Assembly: GCF_000176175.1 (NCBI RefSeq)
Contig: NZ_ACZP01000014.1
Span: 124,001-188,000 of the forward strand
Direction: 5' to 3'
Origin: Vibrio furnissii CIP 102972
Lineage (GTDB): Bacteria; Pseudomonadota; Gammaproteobacteria; Enterobacterales; Vibrionaceae
Length of the DNA: 64,000 nucleotides
A model generated the notes under the pieces. It searched no databases and was not told where the DNA came from. It was given only the letters and a program-made list of their open reading frames with translations. Shown piece by piece: positions 45,528 through 54,752 of this stretch. Both the position numbers and the translations under genes were made by a program. Each line of letters starts with the position of its first letter. Position 1 is the stretch's first letter.

Positions 45528-46757
45528 ATGCGCATTAAACAAACCTTCCTTGCTTTGTCCATCGCTGCCGCCACTTTCGCGACCGCTACACCAGCGCTCA
45601 GCGCGCCTTTACATATTGCCAGCGACGACAATCAGCAACAGAACATCCAAGCAGCCAACGCTTGGCTTGAAATCAACTTGACGCAATTTCGCGACAACAT
45701 CGAACAGTTCAAATCGAAGATGAACAACCACACTAAAATTTGTGCGGTGATGAAAGCCAACGCTTACGGCAATGGCATTCAAGGTTTGATGCCAACCATT
45801 CTAGAGCAGCAAATTCCTTGCGTGGCGATTGCCAGCAACGCCGAAGCGCAAGCCGTGCGCGACAGCGGTTTTAAAGGTGAATTGATGCGTGTTCGTTCCG
45901 CCAGCCTGGGCGAAATCAAAGACGCGATGCACTTGAACGTCGAAGAGCTGATTGGTAGCGCAGAGCAAGCTAAAGCGCTGTCTGCTTTGGCGAAAAAGGC
46001 CGGTCACGACATCAAGGTACACCTAGCACTGAACGACGGAGGCATGGGTCGCAACGGGATTGATATGACCACCGACGCGGGCAAAAAAGAATCACTACAA
46101 ATCGCGGCCGCCAAAGGCGTGCGCATTGTCGGTATCATGACCCATTTCCCAAGCTACGATGCGGACGAAGTGCGCCAAAAACTGGCGTCATTCAACACCC
46201 ATTCAGCATGGTTGATCAAAGAAGCGAAACTGAACCGCGAAGACATCCTGCTGCACGTGGCGAACTCGTTCACCGCGCTGAATGTGCCAGAAGCGCAACT
46301 GGATATGGTGCGTCCGGGCGGCGTCCTGTACGGCGATCAGCCAACCAATCCAGAATACCCATCAATCGTGTCATTCAAAACGCGCGTGGCATCACTGCAC
46401 CACCTACCGAAAAACAGCACCGTGGGTTATGACAGCACCTTCACCACGCAGCAAGACAGCCTGATGGCGAACATTCCGGTCGGTTACTCAGATGGTTACC
46501 CACGTAAAATGGGCAACAAAGCGCAGGTGATCATTAACGGTCAACGTGCCAACGTGGTGGGTGTGGCGTCGATGAACACCACCATGGTGGACGTGACTCA
46601 TATCAAAGGCGTGAAAGCGGGCAGCGAAGTGGTGTTGTTTGGTCATTCACAAGGCGAAACTATTTCTGCCTCGGAAATGGAAAACAACGCTGACGTGATT
46701 TTCCCTGAACTTTACACTTTGTGGGGCAGCGCGAACCCACGGGTTTACGTGAAATAA
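45528..46757 (+). CDS. bsrV: Periplasmic broad-specificity amino-acid racemase (BsrV-type)
   Basis: 409 residues with a signal peptide ending near PALSA, unlike cytoplasmic alanine racemases. PLP-binding lysine in [11 protein letters not shown] (Lys76), substrate-side [11 protein letters not shown], catalytic tyrosine in STVGYDSTF (about 300). Matches V. cholerae BsrV in length and sequence pattern. BsrV makes D-Met, D-Leu and other non-canonical D-amino acids in stationary phase, which modify peptidoglycan and are released. GGAGA precedes the ATG; 94 bases after the chemoreceptor stop; ends in a clear terminator. Confidence 0.93.
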   Translation: MRIKQTFLALSIAAATFATATPALSAPLHIASDDNQQQNIQAANAWLEINLTQFRDNIEQFKSKMNNHTKICAVMKANAYGNGIQGLMPTILEQQIPCVAIASNAEAQAVRDSGFKGELMRVRSASLGEIKDAMHLNVEELIGSAEQAKALSALAKKAGHDIKVHLALNDGGMGRNGIDMTTDAGKKESLQIAAAKGVRIVGIMTHFPSYDADEVRQKLASFNTHSAWLIKEAKLNREDILLHVANSFTALNVPEAQLDMVRPGGVLYGDQPTNPEYPSIVSFKTRVASLHHLPKNSTVGYDSTFTTQQDSLMANIPVGYSDGYPRKMGNKAQVIINGQRANVVGVASMNTTMVDVTHIKGVKAGSEVVLFGHSQGETISASEMENNADVIFPELYTLWGSANPRVYVK

Positions 46758-46774
46758 GCTTCCGTTCTCAAGTT

Positions 46775-46802
46775 AAAAGCGAGCTATTCAGCTCGCTTTT
46801 TT
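46775..46802. terminator. Bidirectional terminator after bsrV
   Basis: AAAAGCGAGCT-ATTC-AGCTCGCTTTTTT. It reaches the stop codon of the convergent LysR gene at 46801. Confidence 0.92.
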
Positions 46803-47733
46803 AGTTCATATCGACATAGTCGAGCCAGAATGGCCGCTCGCCGAGGTGGTTCAGCAGCAAACTGACAAAATCATCAACCAACAAGCTGCGCTGGCGATTG
46901 GGATAGATGGCGTAGATGCCGGTACTCATGGTGGAAATCACATAATCCGGCAGCAATTGCACTAACCCCGCCTCTTCTAATGACTCTTCCAAACCAAACA
47001 TGTCAATCAGTCCATACCCGACGCCCTTTTTGATCGACTCCACCACCAGCTTCACATCATTGACTTTGAAGTTGCCTTTCATGGTCAGGTTAAGCATCTC
47101 TTGGCTGCTCGGTTCGCAACTGATGGTCAGTTTATCCAACGTCACATCGCCATTGGCGTAAATCACCGCAGGTAGCGCAATTAATGCCTCAGGGCTTTGC
47201 GGCAAGCCATGTTTCGCCACGAAATCATTGGACGCGATCAGCACAAAATTGGTGTTGGTGATCTTCTTGGCGATCAAGTTGGAATCGGCCAATTTGCCGA
47301 TTCGAATGGCGACATCAAACTTATCCGCAATAATGTCGGCGCGTTTGTCATCTAAGATCAGCGTCAGCTCTACATCCGGGTATTTGCCAATGAACGCATC
47401 CAGCACCGGCTGTAAATAGCGCTGGCCGAAGTAGTTAGGCGCAGCAATTTTGATGCTACCACTCGGTGTTAATTGATGCGTTTCGGCAATGCGCTGAATA
47501 TTGTTGAGTGTGTCTTCCAACACTTGTGCTTGCTGATAGATCTGCTCCCCCACCGGCGTTAGTGAAATGGTGCGGGTTGAACGATTAAGCAATTGCACGC
47601 CCAAGCTCTGTTCCAGTTTTTTGATCTGCTTTGACAGCGCCGAGTTATCCATATCATGCAATAACGCCGCTTTGGTAAATGACCCCTGACGAACCACATC
47701 GACAAACAGAGACAACTGGTGACTAATTGACAT
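46801..47733 (-). CDS. LysR-family transcriptional regulator
   Basis: 310 residues: N-terminal HTH (FVDVVRQGSFTKAALLHDMDNSALSKQIKKLEQSLG) and a LysR substrate-binding domain from about 90. CrgA/DsdC-like proportions; no effector is apparent. The next gene on the same strand is the BCCT transporter upstream, separated by 86 bases with a tandem repeat. Targets unknown; autoregulation or control of the neighbouring transporter is possible. Confidence 0.9.
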   Translation of the reverse strand: MSISHQLSLFVDVVRQGSFTKAALLHDMDNSALSKQIKKLEQSLGVQLLNRSTRTISLTPVGEQIYQQAQVLEDTLNNIQRIAETHQLTPSGSIKIAAPNYFGQRYLQPVLDAFIGKYPDVELTLILDDKRADIIADKFDVAIRIGKLADSNLIAKKITNTNFVLIASNDFVAKHGLPQSPEALIALPAVIYANGDVTLDKLTISCEPSSQEMLNLTMKGNFKVNDVKLVVESIKKGVGYGLIDMFGLEESLEEAGLVQLLPDYVISTMSTGIYAIYPNRQRSLLVDDFVSLLLNHLGERPFWLDYVDMN

Positions 47734-47776
47734 AGATTATCCAATCAAAAAAGCAATAAAGGGTGAAGCCGTTCTA

Positions 47777-47806
47777 TCTAAACAATGCATGTCTAAACAA
47801 TGCATG
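47777..47806. repeat. Two back-to-back 15-bp repeats
   Basis: TCTAAACAATGCATG occurs twice with no spacer, inside a hairpin closed by AAGCCGT and ACGGCTT, between the second BCCT gene and the LysR gene. Confidence 0.75.
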
Positions 47807-47819
47807 GTGAGTGACGGCT

Positions 47820-49298
47820 TTAGGCAGTCGACGATTGATATTGTTTGACCATATCATTCAACATAGAAACGATTTGCACAATGAGAACAAACGTGAAAGG
47901 TAGCGCTCCGGCAATGGCGACCTGTTTGTTGAGGTTCACATCGTTGATATAGATCAGACTGAGCGATAAGCCCAGCAGTACAACCGCCCAGAGCATGGTG
48001 TTTCTTTTCCCAGTTTTTCCATCCAACATACCGCAAACCAGTAACGCAGAATCAGCGCTGGTAATGATAAAAGTGATTAACAAAACAATCGCGAGGCAGG
48101 CAATCATGCTGCCATGCGGCAATTGGTCCAAAAACAGAAACAAGCCTTGCGTATAATCCAGATCCACAGCATCAATAATTAGACTAGCAGAGGCTTGTTC
48201 CAAAGCCGTACCACCAAACACCGTGAACCATAAAACTGAGGCCAATGACGGTACAAGCGCGACACACAGAATAAACTGGCGAACCGTCCGACCTTGGCTA
48301 ATTCTTGCGATGAAAGGGCCAACAAAGGGCGCCCAGGCGATCCACCAGACAATATAGATAATCGTCCAGCCCACACTCCATTGCTCATCGTTGGGCGCAA
48401 GTGAAAATGAAACGTCGGGTAAGATTTCGACGTAGCGAGCCGTAGATGACAGCACGCGATTTAGAATCGTGATGGGGTCAAATGACATCACGACAAACAT
48501 CATCATCACCAATAGAAGCACGATGTTGAGTTGACTCAGTCGCTTAATTCCCTTGTTTAACCCCAGTAATGATGAGCCTGTAAAGCAGATAGAAATCAAA
48601 AAGATGATGCTGTACCTAAACAGCACAGAGTCTGCATTGACACCAAAAATATTCTCCACACCCGCCTGAATCAAAGCAATGGTATTGGCAAACGTCCCCG
48701 CGACACCAAACAGAATCGCCACAATGGCCAACCAATCCATGGTCACAAATAAACCGCGTTTAGACTCAGCATTCACACTGGAAGAAATGAACAAAGGTCG
48801 CCCGCGATTAAACGTAAACCACGCGATGGTAAGCCCAGCCAACGCATAGATACACCATGCATGTAGTCCCCAGTGGAAATAAGTCAGCGCCAAAGCGTTG
48901 TCGATTTTATCTGCAGGCGAAATGCCAAAAGCAGGCATATGAGCAAAATGTGACGTTGGCTCCGCGACGCCCCAAAAGACCAATCCTGATCCCATGCCAC
49001 AGGTAAACAGCATGGTTATCCAACTAAACGTTGAGAATTCAACCTTGGCCGCTTGCCCCCCTAATTTGATATTCCCTATCGGGCTCATTGCAATCAGCAA
49101 GCACACAAAAATCGTAGCGGACGAGAACAACAAGAAGCTGAGACCAAAACGTTCAACGAAGGTTTGCGTGACATGAGAAATCGCGGAAATGCTATAGCGT
49201 GGAAATGCGATGAGAACCAGAGATAACAGCGTAACAACAATGAAACCATAGTGCTCATAATGTAGCTGAAATCTGCGTCGGGTAACTGATGAGTTCAT
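47820..49298 (-). CDS. BCCT family transporter (second copy)
   Basis: 492 residues from ATG 49298; the frame extends 45 bases further but through a hairpin that ends the previous gene. BCCT motifs: GMGSGLVFWGVAEPTSHF, YFHWGLHAWCIYA and IVWWIAWAPFVGPFIARISQGRTVRQF. Shorter and divergent from the BCCT at 27 kb, so the two probably carry different quaternary-amine substrates. No betaine-synthesis genes nearby. Confidence 0.9.
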   Translation of the reverse strand: MNSSVTRRRFQLHYEHYGFIVVTLLSLVLIAFPRYSISAISHVTQTFVERFGLSFLLFSSATIFVCLLIAMSPIGNIKLGGQAAKVEFSTFSWITMLFTCGMGSGLVFWGVAEPTSHFAHMPAFGISPADKIDNALALTYFHWGLHAWCIYALAGLTIAWFTFNRGRPLFISSSVNAESKRGLFVTMDWLAIVAILFGVAGTFANTIALIQAGVENIFGVNADSVLFRYSIIFLISICFTGSSLLGLNKGIKRLSQLNIVLLLVMMMFVVMSFDPITILNRVLSSTARYVEILPDVSFSLAPNDEQWSVGWTIIYIVWWIAWAPFVGPFIARISQGRTVRQFILCVALVPSLASVLWFTVFGGTALEQASASLIIDAVDLDYTQGLFLFLDQLPHGSMIACLAIVLLITFIITSADSALLVCGMLDGKTGKRNTMLWAVVLLGLSLSLIYINDVNLNKQVAIAGALPFTFVLIVQIVSMLNDMVKQYQSSTA

Positions 49299-49321
49299 AG
49301 TATTGATCTTAAGTTGTTGTC

Positions 49322-49346
49322 TAAATGCCACTTGTCGTGGCATTTA
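49322..49346 (-). terminator. Hairpin after the NmrA-family gene
   Basis: TAAATGCCAC-TTGTC-GTGGCATTTA, 2 bases beyond the stop at 49348. No U-run; likely partial terminator before the BCCT gene. Confidence 0.55.
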
Positions 49347-49347
49347 T

Positions 49348-50193
49348 TTATGATTTCAAACGTTGAAAGTACTCATCCCACGTGATGTGTTGCCTGCCCG
49401 CTGCAGCGTAAAACTGACTTTCATTGTTCAGTTGGTTGGTCTGAATGCTCTCATATATGCCACCCACCACATTCCCTAAGAAATCGCCCAATTCAGGAAT
49501 ACGGCTCAATCTAAATGCTTCAGTATCCATTGGAACATAAACTAAGTGCGTATTAAAAGTTTCATTTAAATAACGCACCAATTGATACTGGCTCATTGGC
49601 TGACCATTGAGATTGTAAATCTGGCCATTGTGCTTATCGTCGGTCAGAAGTTTCGCGTAGGCATAAGCCAATTCATCACGCGTGGTATAACTACATAAGC
49701 CATCTCCGGCACTATTTGCCACTTCACCGGCGGCAACGTATTCATTCAAATATTCCACGTCCGGTTCGATGTAAATCCCATTGCGCCCAATAACCCAATC
49801 CAATCCAGATTGCTGAAGCATCAACTCGGTTTTTCGGTTACTTTGCACCACAGGAGAAAACGCAGTGTCGTGCTCTGCCCCTTGAATACTGGTATAAACG
49901 ATTTTACGAACACCAGCTCGCTGCGCCGCCGTAATGACATTGCGATGTTGAATCATGCGTTCATCTGCATGGCTCATACTCGTCACCATCAATAACGTAT
50001 CAATGCCTTGCAGTGATTTTTCAAGCTGTGCCTGTTGATTGTAATCGCCTGGACGAACCTCAACACCCAACGACATCGCTCTTTCAACGGTACGCGCGAG
50101 CGCTACCACTTGATGAGATGGCGTAAACTGAAGCAGTGCTTTGACAACGGCTGAGCCTAATTGTCCACTGGCTGCTGCGATGGCTATTTTCAT
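49348..50193 (-). CDS. NmrA/SDR-family NAD(P)-binding oxidoreductase (QorB-like)
   Basis: 281 residues from ATG 50193, preceded by AGGAAAG. Rossmann start MKIAIAAASGQLGSAVVKAL, then IVYTSIQGAEHD and a C-terminal alpha-helical part. Resembles E. coli QorB (YtfG) quinone reductases and NmrA redox sensors. The cofactor loop lacks an obvious catalytic Tyr-x3-Lys, as usual for this group. Between a nitroreductase gene and the BCCT gene on the same strand, suggesting a redox/electrophile-detoxification pair with the nitroreductase. Confidence 0.85.
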   Translation of the reverse strand: MKIAIAAASGQLGSAVVKALLQFTPSHQVVALARTVERAMSLGVEVRPGDYNQQAQLEKSLQGIDTLLMVTSMSHADERMIQHRNVITAAQRAGVRKIVYTSIQGAEHDTAFSPVVQSNRKTELMLQQSGLDWVIGRNGIYIEPDVEYLNEYVAAGEVANSAGDGLCSYTTRDELAYAYAKLLTDDKHNGQIYNLNGQPMSQYQLVRYLNETFNTHLVYVPMDTEAFRLSRIPELGDFLGNVVGGIYESIQTNQLNNESQFYAAAGRQHITWDEYFQRLKS

Positions 50194-50316
50194 CTTACTT
50201 TCCTCGACAAAGCGTAGCATCTCACTACGCTTTGTCACTGATACTCAAAGACCCAATACATGGTTCGATAAAGTGTGAGTCACGTTTTAATGCATGTACT
50301 CATCATCTATCTAAAA

Positions 50317-50976
50317 TCAAAGAACAGTCAGAACGTCTTCCATTGGCAAACGCGCTTTTGGCAAGCCATGGTTGTAGTCCTCCAGCTCTAGGTGGTAACC
50401 CATTGCGACTGCCACATCACACACATACCCATCCAGCTCTTCGCTGAACACTTCGCCAATCAGCGCTTGGTCGACACCTTCCATCGGAGTGGAATCGATG
50501 CCCAGACGCGCCAGCACGTGTAAAAGGTTACCCAATGCGATGTATGTTTGCGCTTTGGTCCAGTGACCGTTGAAGCCGTTTTCGTCGGTGTTGGACTCGG
50601 CAAAGGTATACGCACCATTGAGGAAACCGTCGTAACGCTCCGCTGGCAGGTGACCTGAAGAGACTTCAACGTCCGCAACTTTGCGATAATCTTCTTTAGT
50701 GAATTTAGGGTTGTATGCCAGCAACACGGTGTGCGACGCCGCTTTCGCGTGCGGTTGGTTGAACTGGTGCATGCGGGAAAATGTGTCGTGGAAACGCTGC
50801 TTCGCGGCATCACTCTCAATCACAATGAACTTCCAAGGCTGTGCATTGATCGATGAAGCCGACAGGCGCAGCGCCTCTTTGATGATCGCCATATCGTCAG
50901 ATGAGATTTTTTTGTTCGCATCATAACGTTTGGCTGTGTAACGTTTAGTTAGGTCGGCAATAATTTGGTTAGACAT
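50317..50976 (-). CDS. nfsB: Oxygen-insensitive NAD(P)H nitroreductase (NfsB-like)
   Basis: 219 residues from ATG 50976, preceded by GGGGA. FMN-binding pattern RYTAKRYD near the N-terminus and SASSINAQPWKFIVIES; the end LPKARLPMEDVLTVL mirrors E. coli NfsB. Reduces quinones and nitroaromatics in two-electron steps with NAD(P)H. Upstream of the NmrA-family gene by 123 bases; may be co-expressed. Confidence 0.9.
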   Translation of the reverse strand: MSNQIIADLTKRYTAKRYDANKKISSDDMAIIKEALRLSASSINAQPWKFIVIESDAAKQRFHDTFSRMHQFNQPHAKAASHTVLLAYNPKFTKEDYRKVADVEVSSGHLPAERYDGFLNGAYTFAESNTDENGFNGHWTKAQTYIALGNLLHVLARLGIDSTPMEGVDQALIGEVFSEELDGYVCDVAVAMGYHLELEDYNHGLPKARLPMEDVLTVL

Positions 50977-51168
50977 GGTATTTCCCCGCAAAAATAATGG
51001 ATGCTTGGCTCTCGCTCAAGCTGGCGACTGAGTCGCTGTGTTTTCAAAGTGATTGCATTATGCGTCGGAATCCGCGGGGATTCGATTGCCAACACTGCCA
51101 AACATTGTGGAACTAAAAATCCATAATCAACGCAACCACTGAGGCTTATTTAACCACAATTACGCCTA

Positions 51169-51828
51169 TCATGACGCTCGGCACTGGGTACGCAAGGCGT
51201 CAATCACCGCTGTCAGGTTGAAAAATTGAGCGTCAGCAATGGCAAAGCGCGCTTGGTCAGCATGTGGTGATACCAAATACGTGGTCATCTGGGCGCGTTT
51301 GGCCGCAGTTAAGCCGGTAAAGCTGTCTTCAATCACCAAGCAATCCGGCACCGCAACGTCGAGCTTACGAGCAGCGGTCAAGTACACATCCGGTTGCGGC
51401 TTGCCGTGCTTTTCATCTTCCGCACTGCAAATCACGCTAAATTTGTCCCACAGCGCTAAACGATCAAACACCGCTTGGATCACCACATGGTTTGAAGAGG
51501 TCGCGAGCGCAATGCGCATGCCTTGTTCGGCAAAAAATCGCAAGGCGTCGTAGACACCAGCCATCGCTTCGCCCGTTGCCGAAATGCGCTGACATAGCTT
51601 GGTCAGAATCAGGGTTTCTAACACTTGTGAATCAACCGACAGCGAATACGTTTGACACCAGGTGCGTGCGATCTCATCAATGCGCTTGCCCATGGTCAGT
51701 TGTTCGCAGTCCTGACGGGTGATCGCCACACCAAACCCAGCCAACGATTCAATCTGCGCTTCTTGCCACAGCGGCTCGGAGTCAATGATCACGCCATCCA
51801 TATCAAAAATTACTGCTTTCTTGTTCAT
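51169..51828 (-). CDS. HAD-family sugar phosphatase (YniC/HxpB-like)
   Basis: 219 residues: HAD motif I IFDMDGVIIDSEP, cap domain, motif II LATSSN, motif III lysine in KPQPDVY, motif IV VIEDSFTGLTAA. Like E. coli HxpB, a hexitol/2-deoxyglucose phosphate phosphatase. GAGGTAAG precedes the ATG and lies immediately after the U-run of a terminator that ends the dalT gene, so most transcripts may stop before it. Last gene of the D-arabitol cluster; could remove a dead-end sugar or polyol phosphate. Not part of the Klebsiella dal operon that I recall. Confidence 0.88.
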   Translation of the reverse strand: MNKKAVIFDMDGVIIDSEPLWQEAQIESLAGFGVAITRQDCEQLTMGKRIDEIARTWCQTYSLSVDSQVLETLILTKLCQRISATGEAMAGVYDALRFFAEQGMRIALATSSNHVVIQAVFDRLALWDKFSVICSAEDEKHGKPQPDVYLTAARKLDVAVPDCLVIEDSFTGLTAAKRAQMTTYLVSPHADQARFAIADAQFFNLTAVIDALRTQCRAS

Positions 51829-51835
51829 ACTTACC

Positions 51836-51883
51836 TCAAAAAAAATAAAAAAGGGATGGCAATCAAAGCCATTGCCATACCCT
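51836..51883 (-). terminator. Terminator/attenuator between dalT and the HAD phosphatase gene
   Basis: Stem GGGATGGCAAT / ATTGCCATACCC (one bulge) followed on the minus strand by TTTTTTATTTTTTTT, 8 bases past the dalT stop. Its U-run abuts the Shine-Dalgarno of the next gene. Confidence 0.85.
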
Positions 51884-51891
51884 AAACCGTG

Positions 51892-53166
51892 TTATGCAAC
51901 GGTGACTTTACCTGAATCAACAAATTCGGTTTCAAATCCAGGTTGCTCCACCTTGATGCGATAGGTGAAGAAAAACGCCAGCACGTACAAGGCAGTATAG
52001 GCAATCACGACCCCGATGGTGCTGAAGTACGGCAACACGATCACCGCAATCGCTGGTGCCAAAAAGTTCGATAAACCAGCCGACAGGTTGTACACCGAAA
52101 TCGCCGCGCCTTTATGATTCGGCTCCAAGGCCGGAAAAACGGCGGCCATTGGCACAAATGCGGCGACAAAAATACCCAGCGCAATCGCCGGGATCAGCGC
52201 CATAGCGAAGTTATTGCCAAAGTGCTGCGGAATGTAATAGAACGCAAGGCTCGACAGCGCCATGCCCACACACCCAAACCAGCGCACCACTTTCAACCAA
52301 CCCAGTTTTTCGCCCATGATGCCCCAGAAGACATTGGAAAAGATGGTGGTGAAGAAGAAGACCGCCCACACCTGAAGCCATTCGGATGTCGTAAAGCCTA
52401 AATCGTCGACAAACATCATCGGCATGATGACCGCAAAACCAAACAGCGACAGCGTATTGATGATGCGAACAAAGCTGGAATAGAGCACATTTTTGTTGGT
52501 GTAAAGCAGCGTCACGGCGCGGCTGAGCTCGGTCAGTTTCTGCTTGGTGGTGAGATTGTGCATGTGCGTTGGCGTTTTCACCTTGCGCAGCGCAATCATG
52601 GCAATCAAACCGCCAGCGGCACAAAACGCCAGTGACAGCCACAAAGTACCCAGCTCGCCAATCCAAGGAATAGTGAAACTTGGAATGTAGCTTCCGGCCA
52701 CGCCGATGCCGATCGAATACACCGTCCAGAACCAACCCAGCGCGGAACTGACACCATCACTGCGCACGTTGTGCACAATCACCACAATGAAGGAGTAGAG
52801 GAACAGCGGATAAGCAAAGCCGCGAATGCCGTAGAACAGCAAAATGAGCGCGTAGTTTGACTGCCCTAACCCGAAGGTTAAGAACAGAACGTGGAAAGTA
52901 CACCACAGCAAAAAGCCGATTTTCATTGTTTTCTGCGGTGTGATGATTTCTGCGACCACACCGGACACCCAAGCTGCCAGCGCAGCGGCTAAACCATACA
53001 GCGTAAAGGCAAAAGAGGACTGCGCTGGCGTAAAGCCCAACTCAGTGATGTAGTGCGACAGGAATGCCAGCTCAAAGCCATCGCCGGTCATAAAGATGGC
53101 AATCGCGATGTATCCCCAGATCAGATTGAGCGGCAATCCAAGCCACTGTTTGCTTACGTTTTCCAT
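51892..53166 (-). CDS. dalT: D-arabitol/polyol MFS permease (DalT/RbtT family)
   Basis: 424 residues, twelve helices. N-terminus LPLNLIWGYIAIAIFMTGDGFELAFLSHYI is the hallmark of the RbtT/DalT/CsbX polyol permeases, whose Klebsiella members have nearly the same length. Proton-linked uptake of D-arabitol (possibly also ribitol). GAGGA precedes the ATG. Third gene after dalD and dalK, as in Klebsiella. Confidence 0.92.
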   Translation of the reverse strand: MENVSKQWLGLPLNLIWGYIAIAIFMTGDGFELAFLSHYITELGFTPAQSSFAFTLYGLAAALAAWVSGVVAEIITPQKTMKIGFLLWCTFHVLFLTFGLGQSNYALILLFYGIRGFAYPLFLYSFIVVIVHNVRSDGVSSALGWFWTVYSIGIGVAGSYIPSFTIPWIGELGTLWLSLAFCAAGGLIAMIALRKVKTPTHMHNLTTKQKLTELSRAVTLLYTNKNVLYSSFVRIINTLSLFGFAVIMPMMFVDDLGFTTSEWLQVWAVFFFTTIFSNVFWGIMGEKLGWLKVVRWFGCVGMALSSLAFYYIPQHFGNNFAMALIPAIALGIFVAAFVPMAAVFPALEPNHKGAAISVYNLSAGLSNFLAPAIAVIVLPYFSTIGVVIAYTALYVLAFFFTYRIKVEQPGFETEFVDSGKVTVA

Positions 53167-53282
53167 ATATTCCTCGTTTCGTAGGGTAAAGGAATCCCAC
53201 GCCCCTTTGCAGGGGCGCAGTCCATGAGGTTTGTGATGATTCTTCTAAAAATTCTTTTTAAATAGGCTCTTAATGGCCGAGG

Positions 53283-54743
53283 TTATGACCGTAAGGCCAA
53301 ATCGTTTTGATAAAGGGCGCGGAACCGGGCATAGCGCTCGCTCAACACGGGCTTGCGATCCGCGCAAGGTTGGTAAATGCGGTGAATGTCTGGCTTTTTA
53401 CACACCTGTGCCACGGTTTTACCGGACGCCAAACATGCCAGACGCGCTGCGCCCAGTGCGCCGCCGGTTTCACCGCCTTTGTGCGTCACAATCGGCAGGC
53501 CAAGGGTGTCTGCCAGCAATTGCGCCCAGAATGGGCTGCGAGCGCCCCCGCCGACCAACGAACACTGGTCAATCTGGGTGCCGCTGTCTTGCAAGACGCG
53601 CAGACCATCGGCAATCCCAAAGCTCACACCTTCAATCACGGCATAACCCAACAACGCGCGATGGGTTGAATGGCTCATGCTGTGGAACATGCCCATGGCT
53701 TGCGGGTCGTTGTGCGGCGTGCGTTCCCCAGAGAGGTAAGGCAAGAACAGCGGCGCTTTGGCTTTTTCTTCCTCACTCAATTGCTCGATGTCCGCCAGCA
53801 GTTCCACCTCGGTCGTTCCGACAATGCGGCAGAACCACTGCAAACAACTGGCGGCACTGAGCATGACGCTCATCTGATGCCAACGCTGTGGCAATACATG
53901 ACAAAACGCGTGCACCGCCGATTGAGGCGCGGGGCGATATTGTTCGTTCACCACAAACAGCACTCCAGATGTGCCCAAGGAGATAAACGCATCGCCCGGA
54001 TTTACCGCGCCAACACCAATCGCACTCACGGCGTTATCACCGCCGCCACCAGCAACAATCACCGATGGACTCAAGCCCCATTTGTGCGCCATCTCCGCCG
54101 AGAGCGACGCCGACACATCGCACCCTTCCACCAATTCAGGCATCTGAGCGCGCGTCAGTTGGCATGTATCCAGCAGCGCATCGGACCAATCGCGCTTGGC
54201 GACATCCAGCCACAAGGTGCCGGCCGAATCCGACATATCCGAGACTTTGCGTCCGGTCATTTTGAGGCGCAGATAATCTTTTGGCAGTAGCACGGTCTGA
54301 ATGCGCGCAAAGTTTTCCGGTTCATGTTTACGCACCCAAATCAGCTTCGGTGCGGTAAACCCCGGCATGGCCAAGTTGCCCGCAATGTCATGCAAATCCG
54401 GTGCTGCCGCTTCCAGTTCCGCGCACTCTTCGTGGCAACGCGTGTCGTTCCACAAAATCGCCGGGCGAATCACTGCGTCGTGGTCATCCAGCAACACAGC
54501 ACCATGCATCTGCCCCGACAGGCCAATCGCTTTGATTGCGCCCCAATGTTCGGTGCACTTTTCTCGCAACGCGCCAATCAGATAGTTAGTCGCTTCCCAC
54601 CACTCTTGCGGCGCTTGCTCAGACCAATGCGGATGCGGGCGTTGAATCGTCAGCGGCGCGCTGTGCGTGGCGACGGTTTCACCGTGCTCATCAATCACCA
54701 GCGCTTTCACTTCCGACGTACCAAGGTCAATTCCTAAATACAT
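53283..54743 (-). CDS. dalK: D-xylulose kinase of the D-arabitol operon
   Basis: 486 residues, FGGY kinase: ATP loop YLGIDLGTSEVKALVID at the N-terminus, GLSGQMHGAVLLDD for substrate, and VGGGARSPFWAQLLADTLGLP in the C-terminal lobe. Phosphorylates D-xylulose, the product of DalD, to xylulose 5-phosphate for the pentose phosphate pathway. 9 bases downstream of dalD with AAGGAG; dalT follows. Equivalent to XylB; dalK is used because of operon context. Confidence 0.93.
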   Translation of the reverse strand: MYLGIDLGTSEVKALVIDEHGETVATHSAPLTIQRPHPHWSEQAPQEWWEATNYLIGALREKCTEHWGAIKAIGLSGQMHGAVLLDDHDAVIRPAILWNDTRCHEECAELEAAAPDLHDIAGNLAMPGFTAPKLIWVRKHEPENFARIQTVLLPKDYLRLKMTGRKVSDMSDSAGTLWLDVAKRDWSDALLDTCQLTRAQMPELVEGCDVSASLSAEMAHKWGLSPSVIVAGGGGDNAVSAIGVGAVNPGDAFISLGTSGVLFVVNEQYRPAPQSAVHAFCHVLPQRWHQMSVMLSAASCLQWFCRIVGTTEVELLADIEQLSEEEKAKAPLFLPYLSGERTPHNDPQAMGMFHSMSHSTHRALLGYAVIEGVSFGIADGLRVLQDSGTQIDQCSLVGGGARSPFWAQLLADTLGLPIVTHKGGETGGALGAARLACLASGKTVAQVCKKPDIHRIYQPCADRKPVLSERYARFRALYQNDLALRS

Positions 54744-54752
54744 ACCTGCTCC

